Below are positions 49,018 to 60,667 of a stretch of DNA of 64,000 nt, one piece after another. Position numbers and translations under genes: made by a program. The notes below the pieces were generated by a model. It was not told the DNA's origin. It made no database searches and saw nothing but the letters and a program-made list of their open reading frames with translations. Positions within the stretch are counted from its first letter, which is position 1, and the number at the start of each line of letters is the position of its first letter. The DNA lies in the NCBI GenBank assembly GCA_003993805.1, contig RSEF01000019.1, positions 8,473,420 through 8,537,419 on the forward strand. Reading direction: 5' to 3'. The stretch is from Himantopus leucocephalus. Its lineage: Eukaryota > Chordata > Aves > Charadriiformes > Recurvirostridae.

Positions 49018-49025
49018 TGTAAATA
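49018..49025 (+). promoter_or_regulatory. MSI2: Pumilio-type element TGTAAATA in the 3' UTR
   Basis: This is an exact match to the Pumilio consensus UGUANAUA within the AU-rich UTR. Pumilio proteins repress translation or destabilise mRNA. Occupancy cannot be inferred from one motif. Confidence 0.35.
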
Positions 49026-49653
49026 CAATTCCATTAACTACATATAAACTATTAAGAAAGAGAAATACAAACCTATTTTTGTGATGGAGTCAGCCTAAGG
49101 CAGTTTCTCTATGAAAATGGAAGAAAAAAAAAAAAGGAAGTTTTAGACTTTTTGACCAACTGCCGGAGCTGGCCCGCGGGAGTTAGGTGATGCACACCCC
49201 GTTCCGCTCGCTCCGTAGGCGCGGTGGCCCTCCCAGCTCTCCTAGCGTCGTACCAGCATCTGCGCTCTCAGACGTGCACAGCTTACAAAGGAACAGTCTA
49301 GCGGTATTTTTTTAATTTCAAACCTGCTTTTCCCAAGACTGAAAAAGAAGCTACGATTTTCCTACTTAATGCATTTAACGGTTCAAAGCACACCTTTACC
49401 TTTTTTTCTTTTTTTTTTTTTAAGTTGTTGTTTTAAACTAGATCAACTCGCTGTCCAGTCATTTCAGCTGCTCTGGGCACCCTGCGCAGCCCGGCCGGGG
49501 GCCGCGGCCCTCCTCCGCGCTCGCCTGCTGCGGGCAGAGCGGCTCCACAGCTCGCGTGGTTACCGGTTTTATCCATTATTTTCTGTATTAACAAATTAGG
49601 AAAGCAACTTCAGTTTTGGTTTGGTTTGTTTTTGGTTGTTTTTTTTTTTTTTT

Positions 49654-49753
49654 NNNNNNNNNNNNNNNNNNNNNNNNNNNNNNNNNNNNNNNNNNNNNNN
49701 NNNNNNNNNNNNNNNNNNNNNNNNNNNNNNNNNNNNNNNNNNNNNNNNNNNNN
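49654..49753. other. Assembly gap (100 N) in the 3' UTR
   Basis: Exactly 100 N bases are flanked by a poly-T run on the left and TTTTTCTTTT on the right. The round length suggests a placeholder, and the gap is probably caused by a T homopolymer. True UTR sequence of unknown length is missing here. Confidence 0.99.
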
Positions 49754-50461
49754 TTTTTCTTTTGGGAATACCTCAGTGCTACAAGTTTCACCCTAGAAGC
49801 AACGGAAGATTTTAATTTATTGTAGTTGTAAACAGAATTTAAAAAAAAAAATAAAGTATAAAACATCATTGCACTGTGACTGGTAGGGGAAAAACTGACA
49901 GTTTCCTATTTGCACATGTTTAATATTTGGCTGTTATATATATGGTCCTCTGTTGGGGGAGGAAACTTATGAAGGATATTTTTTAATTTAATTTTTTTAA
50001 TATTGGTAAATAGGCCTGCAACAGCAAACTAGAAGTACAACATGGTAGGTGGCATTAAGAACATACTGTAGTGTGGATATATTTCTTCTTTTTTTAACGT
50101 AATATTGACAAGTTTTATTAATATTTTTTTAAATTGTTACGTTTATAAATTTGGTACTTTAGGTACAGCCAGTATAAGACACTGAATGCGACATTTGTTA
50201 AAAAGAGCTGCTGCACTCCTATTTTTGTAAATTTTACTAACGAGTAGACTAATGTAGACGTTCAATAGACAAGGTAGAGCAAGGCATCTTTAACAAAAAC
50301 AAGGCACCATACTGCTAACCGAAAGGAGAAAACCTTGTTTTTCTTGTTTTTAAAAAAGAATCATGCTTTTTATGTAATATTTTAGGTTTTTTTCTTATTT
50401 CAGAACAACCAGGTTTAAGCAAAATGCTGGACGCTTTTTAAATATTGAGACTTGATCAAGT

Positions 50462-50496
50462 AATAAAATGAATAAAACAATTCTTTAAAAAATAAA
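50462..50496 (+). promoter_or_regulatory. MSI2: Cluster of three AATAAA signals (proximal 3' end)
   Basis: AATAAA occurs at 50462-50467, 50471-50476 and 50491-50496 in an A-rich stretch. It could define a proximal polyadenylation site about 2.7 kb before the distal end. The A-rich context also makes internal priming artefacts in cDNA libraries likely. Confidence 0.45.
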
Positions 50497-52089
50497 AACG
50501 AAAAAAAACAACAAACCAAATTCCCTGGAATTCAATGTACCGTCAGGGAATTTTTTATTGCTATTTTGTCAATGTTGATGATGTACTGTACTACCAGTTG
50601 GTTTTCCTCTCCATTCCCTGTCACCTCATAGAATATTCTTTGTTGATCATTGTTGTATGTTAATAGTGTACAAAATGGCTATCTTGTAAGAGTGCTGTCC
50701 TGATGCTAGTGTAGTGAATTTTTCCCCCCCTCTTTCTCTCTTCCTCTTCTAGTACATATTGGTAGGTGTATCGTAATTAAGGTTAAAAATTTAGATGTAG
50801 TTATTCAGATTTAGGACCAGTAAGGATAGAACTTTCTCTTATTTAAGAAAAAAATGCTAATAATTTTGGGAAGGTTTTCCTTTTTTTCTTTTTCTTCTTT
50901 CCTCTTTTCTTTGGGTTTTTTTTCTCTTTTTTTTTTTTTTTTTCNCACAATGTTAAAAATGCTGGCAAACTCCTAAGGCATTTGTAGATCCCCACCCTTG
51001 ACTTTGAAAAGGGGATGTGCCATACTACCTTAAATGCTAATGCTAGATATGCAAAACTGGATTTTTTTAATTTATTTTTTAAAAGAGGGAGGCACGGTAT
51101 ATTAAAACGATTTTACTAAGAGAAAAAAAAAATATTTTTTTAAGAATGCTCAGAAGAAATTGCTAATCTGTGTGAATATGTTTTAGATGTTTATATACCT
51201 TTTGAGAAGTCCCAGTGGCCCATAGCACAAATGTCGTGGAATCCGATATGTTTTGATGTGGCTACCTAGACTAAGGTTCACGTTAGTCCCCCCACTCATC
51301 TAGAAGTCCATTTTGAAGGGTTTTTTTTTTCTTTGTTCGTTTGTTTGGGGGGTTTTTGTAAATTTTTCAGCACAAAGGTTCAGCTCCACCTTTGTTTTAG
51401 TCAAGCACAGCGAGGGAAAGATCGTTCCGAGGGATGTTGCCCTTTTCTTTCCAAATATCTCATACGGACCCGCTACCCCCGCAGTGACCAAAAAGAGAGA
51501 GAGATTTCGATCCAGTTGTGCGAAATGGGCGCCCACCCGCCTCCCCGGTGCGGGGAGGTTCGTCCCCCGCCCGGGCGCCCGGCACTGCGCCGACCGTGCC
51601 GAGGGACGGGCTGCGTCCCGAACACCAGGGACGTTTGGAGAGGAGTTGTAGCAAGCCGCAAGAGCTCGGATACCCTCCCCACTTCAAAATAAAAAAATCC
51701 GTTGTGATTGGCTTGATTAAAATGAAGCCTGATCTGTCCTCTTTTTTTTTTTTTTTGAATTTTTTTCTTATACTTCATAAATGTTCATTTTAAGTTGAAT
51801 TTGTAGCTTGGACTTTAAGGTAGCATGGCTCTCTTTGCTGTAAGTTTATTATTTTTTTTTCCATTGTACAGCAGCCTACCGCTGGTGAATGTTACACATC
51901 TTGCTAGGCTAGTCAAACCATTGGGTAATTGTTGGTAATAACGACCTGAAAGGTGTTCGGATTTCTTTTCTTCCCTGCTCTGAAGCCTAGGACGCTGTTT
52001 TCATCTGTAGTGTGAATGAGGGCTAGCGACTCCAGCCACAGTTACCTTCCTGTTTCGTTCTGCCATTCACTCAATGCAACATAATCAAT

Positions 52090-52095
52090 AATAAA
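52090..52095 (+). promoter_or_regulatory. MSI2: Poly(A) signal AATAAA in the 3' UTR
   Basis: This AATAAA sits in the context CAATAATAAAGCAATATAG. It is a candidate intermediate polyadenylation site of the long UTR. Confidence 0.4.
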
Positions 52096-52491
52096 GCAAT
52101 ATAGTTTACTACATTTTTACTGAAGGCCAGCCATGGTTATGTATGATATTGCATATGAAACTGTTTACAAAAAAAAAAAAAAAAAACCAACACTGTAGAA
52201 TTTCTCTGTAGAAATCATCCTTACNTATGCTATGGAAATGTCTCTCGGGTGGAATTTTTTGAATTATTTTTTTTAGTGGTTTGGTTTGTTTTTTTAAGCG
52301 AAATAGTTCAAACAGAAAACTGAAGTTAGTGTAAGGTGAAGAGACAGGATGCATCGAAGACACACCGGCAGATCCCGGTCTGCGCACAGACACTGTAGAG
52401 TTTCATACGTACAGAATCCAAGTCAAACCCATTGCCGCGTGCGAACACTACGTGAGGAGATTCTGTAAGCTAAGCAATACTTTAATACTGT

Positions 52492-52497
52492 AATAAA
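52492..52497 (+). promoter_or_regulatory. MSI2: Poly(A) signal AATAAA in the 3' UTR
   Basis: This AATAAA lies just before an A-rich tract (52504-52518). The sequence after it turns GC-rich for about 150 bases. It is a candidate site, and the A tract could also cause false 3' ends in cDNA. Confidence 0.35.
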
Positions 52498-52667
52498 AAT
52501 TACCAAAAAAAAAAAAAAGTAGTTTGAGAAAGTAAATCCTCGTGATCGGTTCTCGGTTCCCAAACAGTCCGACTGTGTTGTCTCGAGAGAGCTCCGTGTC
52601 CGAGCAGGGCGCAGCCCCGGCAGCCGGGGGGGAGGCAGGACTGGCCCGTGCGCCCGGCGCTCTGGTC

Positions 52668-52675
52668 TGTACATA
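52668..52675 (+). promoter_or_regulatory. MSI2: Pumilio-type element TGTACATA in the 3' UTR
   Basis: This is a second exact UGUANAUA match, near the distal end of the UTR. It is evidence at motif level only. Confidence 0.3.
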
Positions 52676-52817
52676 CTCGTAACACCACGCGTGGGCTCCT
52701 GTGTCGCGTCGACCGTCGTAGGTAGCAAATCCCCGTCATTCTCTGTTGTACGAGGTCTGAACTCCATCAGTACTAGGATGCAAGTCTAAGCATTTCAGGT
52801 GGTCATAAATGTACCTA

Positions 52818-52823
52818 AATAAA
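52818..52823 (+). promoter_or_regulatory. MSI2: Poly(A) signal AATAAA in the 3' UTR
   Basis: This AATAAA sits in the context CCTAAATAAACTATGG, about 320 bases before the presumed last signal. It is a candidate alternative cleavage site. Confidence 0.35.
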
Positions 52824-52903
52824 CTATGGCACAGTGGCAGGCCTAGCCCTTCCTTTTATACTTTAGTATGAACTGATGAGAACTTTGGTAGTGACTTTTT
52901 TTT

Positions 52904-52939
52904 TATATATATACATATATATATGTATCTATATATATC
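52904..52939. repeat. (TA)n microsatellite, near-palindromic
   Basis: This AT/CATATATATG tract of about 36 bases within the distal UTR is self-complementary and could fold into an AU hairpin in RNA. It may vary in length. Confidence 0.8.
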
Positions 52940-53055
52940 AAGCATCTTTCAGGTCTCTGTGTATGGCTTTCTAAAGCCCTGTTGTAAAATACTATGTGGA
53001 TGGGGGTCTCTCACATCACAGATGTGGAAAGTATAATTTTATATTTGTATTTTCA

Positions 53056-53138
53056 AATAAATAAGTTTGTGAAAGGTTTCCATCCTCTACTGTGGTCCAG
53101 AAATCAATGTGTTTGTCTGACGAAAAAAATACAATAAA
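53056..53138 (+). promoter_or_regulatory. MSI2: Distal poly(A) signals of MSI2
   Basis: AATAAA at 53056-53061 and at 53133-53138 (context TACAATAAACTGTTTTGAACAG) are the last in the AT-rich UTR before the sequence turns GC-rich at about 53165. Cleavage about 15-25 bases after the second would end the transcript near 53158. G/T-rich sequence follows, consistent with a downstream element. Confidence 0.65.
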
Positions 53139-54147
53139 CTGTTTTGAACAGAACTGTGGAGTCCCTTTCGTTCGGGGGGAGGGGGGTGGTGAAATGTTTA
53201 TTCCTGGGGGGAGGCCAGCGCGCAGCCCCTCCTGCGGCCGTGTGCCGGGGCTGGACCAGCACGTCCCTGCCCTCGTCCCTGTCCCCGTCCCCCTGCCCCA
53301 GGGACCGTGTCCTTCCCGGGCGACAGTCTGGGTAAGGGGGACGGGGCAGCTTTGCTGTACCACTGCTGCCCACACCGCCAACCCCCCCCCCAGACACATC
53401 GCATCGGCGTAAAAATACCCCGGCACAGGAGACCTTAAGTACAGGACTTCGGTGATGACTCTCAAAATTTTTAATGGCTTTCACTCAACGCCATGTTCCT
53501 AACGCGGTGCTCTGTGAGCCTCAGCGGAGGAGAAGAGCTTTACTCTATGGCTTAGAAGTATTTCTGTGTAGGCATCTAGCGGTGTATCTGTTTATCAATA
53601 TCTCAGTGTGTCTTACAGAGATACCTGGGGGGTAAAAAATCATACCTGCTTTGGCCTTCCTTTCCCTTTGGGGACCAGTTTACCTTTTCTCGGAGGGGAG
53701 GGAGCGGCTGGCTGGGGGGATGGAGCAGCATGTCTTCGGAGGGGAAAAAACCATTGAATTTCCCACAAACAGCAGCAAACCCATCCATGTGCCTCCCAGA
53801 GCAGCCTTTCGGGGGAGCAGCTACAGGAGGAGGAGGAAGATGAGTCCGGATGGTTTCCCTTGGTTTGCTCTACAAACCCAGTTTTAGGCTGTGCCAGTCA
53901 GCAAGACGCCGCGATGGAGGGCAGGAGGGTGTCCCAGCCTGGTTCATCCTCATCCCACCCTAGATTTAAGGTTTCTGAGCAACTTTCACTGCCTGGGAAG
54001 GCTGGACCCAGCCGCCCCCGTGCTGCCCAGCTCGGGGTCCTGCCGAGAGAGGAGAGCACAAACCTCACATGGGAGAGAAGGAAAAACAGCCCCAAACCCC
54101 CCGTCCCAGGCTCAGCTCCCGGCCCCAGGACAAAAGGCAGCCGAGCC

Positions 54148-54212
54148 GGGATGATCTTGGGACTAGATGATCTTCAGAAGTCCCTTCCAACCCTGAGCAT
54201 TCCGTGGGATGC
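54148..54212 (+). mobile_element. CR1 LINE remnant, extreme 3' end
   Basis: The sequence GGACTAGATGATCTTCAGAA followed by GTCCCTTCCAACCCTGAGCA and TTCCGTGGGATG matches the last ~60 bases of a CR1 element, with a degraded ATTCTGTG-type tail. It is a short, strongly 5'-truncated insertion about 1 kb beyond the MSI2 end, in + orientation. Boundaries are approximate. Confidence 0.8.
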
Positions 54213-57200
54213 GAGCGCATCCTCTCTAGTCCTGTTCCCAGGAATGGTGGTGGTGACAATGTGTTCCCACTCCGGTTAGATAAAGTCCTCAGCCCGGCAC
54301 ACACACTCGCTGTTTATTTTTCTCATTGGGAGCAACACACATTGTCTGTCTTCGCACCCTCTTCGCAGCTCAGATACTTCACCAGAGGATGTTTGACTTT
54401 GTCACTTGGAGTGGAGCGGAGCCAACTTTCCCCCACTCCTCCTTTATGTCTGAAATATTCACAGTATTTCACCCGGGACAGCACGAGTTCCCGCAGGCGG
54501 GGCACGGCCGGGAGGTCGGGATGTGGGTTGGGGCTGGGATGGAGGGGACGGTCCAGCCCCACCAGCACCAACAAACCTCTCCTCCCCGGCAGCCCCCACA
54601 CCACAGGCATTGCCTCCGGGTCCGGCCCCGCTGCGGGGTCCCGGGGGGGGAGGAGGGGGGCAGCACCGCGGCTGTGCCGGGATCGTGCCAGTGAAGGTCA
54701 GCGCGTGGCAGGACGTGGGACAGGCTCCTCTCTGGAAAGCAGTCAACACATCAAGCCCTTAATGGGATTGATGATTAGTGGAGCACCGAGGGGAAAATTA
54801 GATTAGAAAAACAAATGAAAATAATTTCGGAAGTAGTGTTTATTCGGGGTGGAAGGAGCTGCCACCGCGAGGGCTGCAGGAAACGATTTGACTGCAATCC
54901 AGAAGAAAAGGAGCACAGGTCTGGAGTACATTAGTGTGGTGGGAGGCCGGGAATAGCAGCCACTTAACCCTGTCATTCAGCAAACATTAGTGAATTATGA
55001 GTGTATTATATGTTGGGTTATGTGTTTTGTGAAAAGCCCGGAGGCCCGCTGTATCTGCACTAAAACGTTAGTGGGGGTCTGTGTCAAAATGTAAATTTTT
55101 ATACCGACTCCGGAATAAAAATAAGATTTTGTGTTCGCCTCCCAGCTACCGAAATCAAATTGCAGCCAAAACCAGAGTTGTAAAATAAGCAAAAATTTCC
55201 CTTCCCTGTCAAATTAGTGCCCCGATAAAGAAAACAAGGGATATAAATGTGATTTACTTCCTTTGCCTCCTGTCATAAACATTTATGACCATGCCATAAC
55301 GATGGGTTTCAGGAGGCAGCCGGGGCTCTTTGGGGTTTTGCCGTGTAACCCAGCCGGCGGGCGGGGGGAAGCCGAGCCCACGGCGCGGTACCCACGGGGA
55401 CAGGCGACCCCCCGCGTCCCTGCGCCCCGTCCCCATCCTGTGCCCCCATCCCAGGACCCCCCCAACCCCACAGCGTGGGGGCAGGGCTGTGCGGTACCCC
55501 ACTGCAGAGGAGGCTGTCCCGGCTCTCCCGGGGACACGGGTGACATTTCCCGGGTTTACGAACCCGCGGCGCAGACAGACGCACCCTCCGCTCTTTCGGC
55601 AGAGCTCCGTATTCCCCCATCAGGCATCTCGAGGCTGCAGTTCGGCAGCAGAAACCAAGCCAGCATTTATTAATTATGAGCTTAAGCACTTCCTTTCATG
55701 GCTATTTACGAGGCCCTCCTCATTATTAATAAAGAATAATAAAATAGAAGGGGCTTAGAACTCGTTTGTTCCGCAGGGTACCGATTCCCACAGCAGGCAC
55801 AAGCCCGGATGCCACCCAGTGTGCCACCCGAGAGCGCCGAGCGCTGAAACCCTGATTATAATGACAATCCCACCCCAAAAACACCCTTTATACCATTCGG
55901 CATGCAATTACTTCAAATATCGTAAGACATGAACAACAACAGCAGGCTCTACGCTTCGAGGGTGCCTGGCTGCGGTTTTCAGCTGGTCACAAGGTGATGT
56001 CAGCTCCTGTGTATAGAGAGATACTTGTGATTCATTAGCTATTTGCAAAGGGCACCGATACTTGACTTCATTTCTGAATCAGTCGAAGGCTGATTTCCCT
56101 GCTATTTACCTCCATGGCAGCAGCTGTAATTAGCAGCAGCGCCGGCTCCCACGGGCCGGGCTGGCGTCTGCCGCTCGCATCCGCCGCTCGGTAATTTCTT
56201 GTCTGCAGGGCGAACAAAGAAAATTAAAGTTTCTTTTTGGTACGAATGGAAGAGCGTGGTCCTCAAAGCCGTTGTACCCCCGGGTGGCAGCGAGCCCAGG
56301 TCACCAAACCCCGCAGCCGGCTTGACCTTACCGACATTAATAACCAAAACCACAACGGGGCTGGGGGTGCTCGAGCACATTCCCATCCACTGCTGCGTTT
56401 TCTGCAGGAGCAGCCGGCACGGCCCCGCAGCCGCAGAGCCCGAGGACCAGACGCAGTCCCGGTGCGGGGCCGGTGGCAGCGACGGTGACCGTGTCCAGCC
56501 CGTGCCCCGCCACCACCGCCGGGTGCTAATTGCCGTGACATATTGAGTGGCACTCGCCCAGGGAGCGGGCGAGAGGAGCCTGTGCGCCGCTCCTGCTCGC
56601 TAATAATTACTGATTAAAAACTAGTTAAAAAGGCAATGAAGACTGAAACGTGCATTAACCAAACGACCCCCGTCTCGAGCCAGCCGCGAAGAGACGGCAG
56701 CGATTACGAAACCATCACTTAGAGCGTCTCCAAACGTTAACAGCGGCTTGAATTTCCCCAGGATTTATGCAGCTCTCCCACCGGCCGCGCTCAGCAGTGC
56801 CGGGGCATCGCGGTGGGAGCCGGGGCCACAGAGCCAGGGAGCGCGTCTGCTTTTAGCCCGTGCCGTTAAACCCTTCACTTCGTTGTTTTCTAAGCAGGCA
56901 AGAGCACGGTGGGCGCTATCACCCCCCAGCAGGCTGCTTGCCCCGCTGCCTGCGCCCGGGCGGTGCGCTGGGTACAGCTCAGGGTGTCACCGCTGTCCCC
57001 CGGCCCCGAGCCGGGGACTGGGGTGTCCATCTGGGTACCGCCGGCTGATTCGGGGAGATTACCCCCACAGCCACTTCGGGGCACCTCGGTGCCTTGCTTC
57101 CCACCAGCGTTCGGTCTTTATTTTCCACTAATTTGAAGCACAGCGGTGACCGAGACCGGTCCTCGCTGCCTCCTCGGCGCTTCGTGGGATGCGCCCGTGG

Positions 57201-60200
57201 TGCTGGAAATCCCGGTGTCCACAGCAGCGCTGCCCACGCTCCCTCCCGCCACGCCGGCCGTGTCCCCGGGCAGGGAGGGAGGTGAAGCCCTGTAACGACA
57301 AACCCAGGGGGCACGTCAGTGGGTAAAACCAGCTTTGTCCCCAGCTCCAAGGCGGCGTTGGCCGGGGATTCAGGAGGCCAAGCAAGGTGGGAAGGGAGCT
57401 GCCGCCTGCCCCTCGATGGGAAAATAAAGAAAGAGGCAGTTGCTGCTATTTCTTAGACTGTAATTTTAAAGACCCTACCGTGTGGTTTGGCAAATGGGAC
57501 AAAACGAGCTTCTTTTCTTCTCCCGCTCACCCATGGGCACCTTGTGTGCAGCGGCCGTGCCAGCCGCCCCGGCGCAGGGACCAGCCGTGGGGGAGAGCTG
57601 TTCCTGCAGCAAACAGAGAACGTGGCGGGGGGGCGAAGGGAGGGAGACACCCCCCACCAGCCCCTTCGCTCAGAGGTGACACCGTTCTGCTCGGGAAACG
57701 GCACCGGGAGCAGCCCCTTACCGGGTACTGCTTTCCAAAAAGACTCTGCATTAAAATCATTTTTCCTTCCCAGTTACTGCACTCCACTCGCGGCTCCTGA
57801 AAATGGGCCCGACTGAAATCATCATTTCGTACTGATTCGGGGTTTTTCCGCCCTGCCCTGACAGTTTTGTACCGAGGGTGTTTCCAGGTGTTGCTGCCAC
57901 AAAGGCCACGCTCGCCCTGCAGAGCCCCGCGGCAGGCTGCTCCGCAGCCCGCTCCCCTCCCCAGCTTCCCCGGCTGTCCCAGGGTCCGTGCCGGTGGGAC
58001 CAGGGGCTTATCTGATGCCTCAGGTCCACCAGCTTTAATTCCTCGCTCAGTGCCCCAACCTGCACTCCCGCCGTGCCGGGGCTGCGCCGCGGGGATGCTC
58101 CTCTCCAGGCTCCCCCCTCTCCTTTGCACCTGACTTTTTCAAGCCACTTGTCCCAAAAGCCGAAGTTTTCTGCTGGTGTGTTTAAGCAGCCGTCTGGTTG
58201 GCCGTGCCTTGGAGCGAGCAAGTTTGAATCAAAAATATTTAGCATGCATCGCTGGCTTCCCACCTCCCTCCAGAGCCAGGGGACAGCCCAGTCCCATCTC
58301 GCAGGGGTCCCTGTTGCACAGCCGACCCCAGCGCTGCCCTCGCCCCCATCCCTCCAGCGTGGCATGGGCTGTATCCCGACACGGGATGGTGCCCCTTCCC
58401 CAGACCTAAAGCCCCGTGACGACCCCGCAGCCCCTTCACAGCCGGGCTGTGTCACCTCCCGCGTCTAAAGAGCACCTGAAAATTGCGGGCACTGATGCAA
58501 TGTAAACATCAGGAAGAATAATAAGCACAAGAAAGTCCGTACTTTTGCCTTTTATAGCCTGCAGTGCATTTGAGCCACTAGTAAAACTGCCCGGGATTTA
58601 TGTAGGGCTTTGCATCTTCAAAGCAAGACGGTATTTTGCTCCACCTCAGCCCCTTTCATCCAAAGATCCAAAGCGCTTCCCACCGTTCTTTCACCACCTT
58701 TTGATGGGTGGGGAATTCCTCTCTCTTATCTTGAAAGAGCGAGCCTGAACGGGGCTGCGGGCTCCAAACTCTCCCAACTGCCGGCGGTGGAGCCGGAGCC
58801 ACATCCCCATCCCTCTCTGCCCCGACGCGGCTGGGTAGCGCGGCACCCGTGCCCAGGGTGCCGGAGCTGAGATGCTAAAGGGAGGTGAGCACGCCGGAGG
58901 GATGCAGCACCCAGGGCTGGGCTCAGCACCCCTGCCTGGGCACCGGCCTCGTGCCGCCGGTGACCCCCCCGCAGCACCGCGGGGCTCGGGCACGGGCGGC
59001 CGCTGGGGCATTAATAACCCGGTGCTGACAGCACACGCCGGTCCGAAGGACACGCATCCGACCTGTCAATATTGATAGTCGTGACACTGTGTAAATGCAA
59101 CCTCTCCGCTTTATGCCGCGCTGGCCCTATCGATCCGCGCGTGCGGCAGCGCTGGAAACATCCCAAGAGCACGGCTGTTAGTAGGTCAGACAGAGGAAGG
59201 TCACCGGCGCCCCGGCGAGAACCGTAACCCTTTGGTGCACCGGCAGCCTGGAGCCCAACCGAGGGTCCTCCTGGCAGCTCCCGGTGAAAAGCCAGCTCTG
59301 CACAGCCCCCTGTGCATTGCGGTTTGCATCAATCAAAATAAAAGTAGGTCCCAAATGCAGCCCGTAGCCAGCGCGGAGATGAAGGTATTCCACCCCGAGC
59401 CTTTCGAGACGGCGCTGAACAATGCTCTGCCATTAGCAATCAGCATATCGGCGCGGCATCGCGGCCCGCTTCATAGAAAATCAAGAGGCAAAATAATTGA
59501 GTCAATAGTGATACGAAAGGATTGCTCCTTCAGCCCTATTCTTGTGCTAACAATTCTTCAGCGGGGCTGAAAATTCAAAAGCTCAGGGAATCAAAAAAGA
59601 ATTGATTTGATTCAGAGCTTCAGCCCAGGCTGTATTTAACACATCATTTTTGCTTGCTCTACATATAATAGAAACTGTTTGAAGGCAGAAGGGCTGCCTT
59701 CTGCGGCGGGGAGACGGGGGAGAGCAGGAAGCACGGGGCAGGAGAACATTCTCCATTTGCTGCTTTTCAAAGGGGGGCTGGACCCACGCCATCCCCGCAG
59801 ACTGCTGGCGGGCCCTGGGGACCGTCCCCACGCAGTGACACCCCCGGGCTCCGAGCATCCCCCAGGCACCGGCATCTGCCGAGTCCGGCTGGGGCGGTTG
59901 ATAAAACGGGACCAGAGAAAATGAAGGGAAGCAACTAGCGATGCGGATCAGTGCTCCGTGTCCTCTCTGCTTCACCGGAGCCACCGCCACCTCCATCCAT
60001 CCGGCTCAAGGGCAGCCGCTGCGGTTTAAGGGCACAGGACGCGGCGCTGGGGATGTTTCCCCTTGCGAGAAGGCGCCTTTTGATCCCCCCCACATCCAGG
60101 CCCTGGCACAGAGACAACACCTCCCTCCCGCAGTCAAGTGGCAACAAGCGAAAACACGTGATTCCTACCCAAACGGGTGGGGATGCCTTTATTCTCAGTG

Positions 60201-60651
60201 CCGGCACGAGCTCCCCGGCAGGTCCGTGAGTGCTGCAGCACCGTGCCGGTGCCCGTTTTCTGACGGGATGGGCACTGGCCAGGATCCGGCAGCATCCCCA
60301 GGGGAGTGCGGCACACCGCTCATCACTCCCCAGAAAAACCTTCAGCGTGGAACTCTGCCCCAGGAAGGATTCCTGACAATTACCTGCTTCTCAGCAAACG
60401 GCACATGTATTTTCATGACATCTCAAATCTTTTTTTGGAAGTCGCTCTTCCCCGGCTTTTTATCTATGAAAAGCATCAGAAAAACCCACATTGTGCTCCA
60501 GCATCCCACCTGCACCCTGGTTATAATGAAGATGAACCAGCAAGTGCACAATTGCCCTGGATTCCAGCAAAGGCGACGGCAACGCAGGACTGGGAGAGGT
60601 CCAGCGACAAGAGCAACCCCCTCAATCCCCTACCTGGGGCTGTTCTACAAA

Positions 60652-60667
60652 ACACACACACACACAC
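60652..60667. repeat. (AC)8 microsatellite
   Basis: This is a perfect AC dinucleotide run of eight units in intergenic DNA. Confidence 0.9.

Larger units (their letters stand above)
45948..53158 (+). other. MSI2: MSI2 long-isoform 3' UTR region
   Basis: From the stop to the last clustered poly(A) signal is about 7.2 kb. Most of it from 48400 on is AT-rich with U tracts and several AATAAA hexamers, typical of a long vertebrate 3' UTR. It includes a 100-N gap. The part at 47450-48240 is GC- and CpG-rich and may be intronic (see the inferred intron 45984-48248). A long UTR gives room for microRNA, Pumilio and possibly Musashi self-binding. The end near 53158 is inferred from the last AATAAA and the change to GC-rich sequence. 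Confidence 0.75.

Noticed and set aside
57757..58455. 232-codon open frame on the minus strand
   Set aside because: It is GC-rich with overlapping frames on both strands. CCDC182, a small gene I recall near MSI2 in mammals, was looked for and no coiled-coil protein like it was seen.
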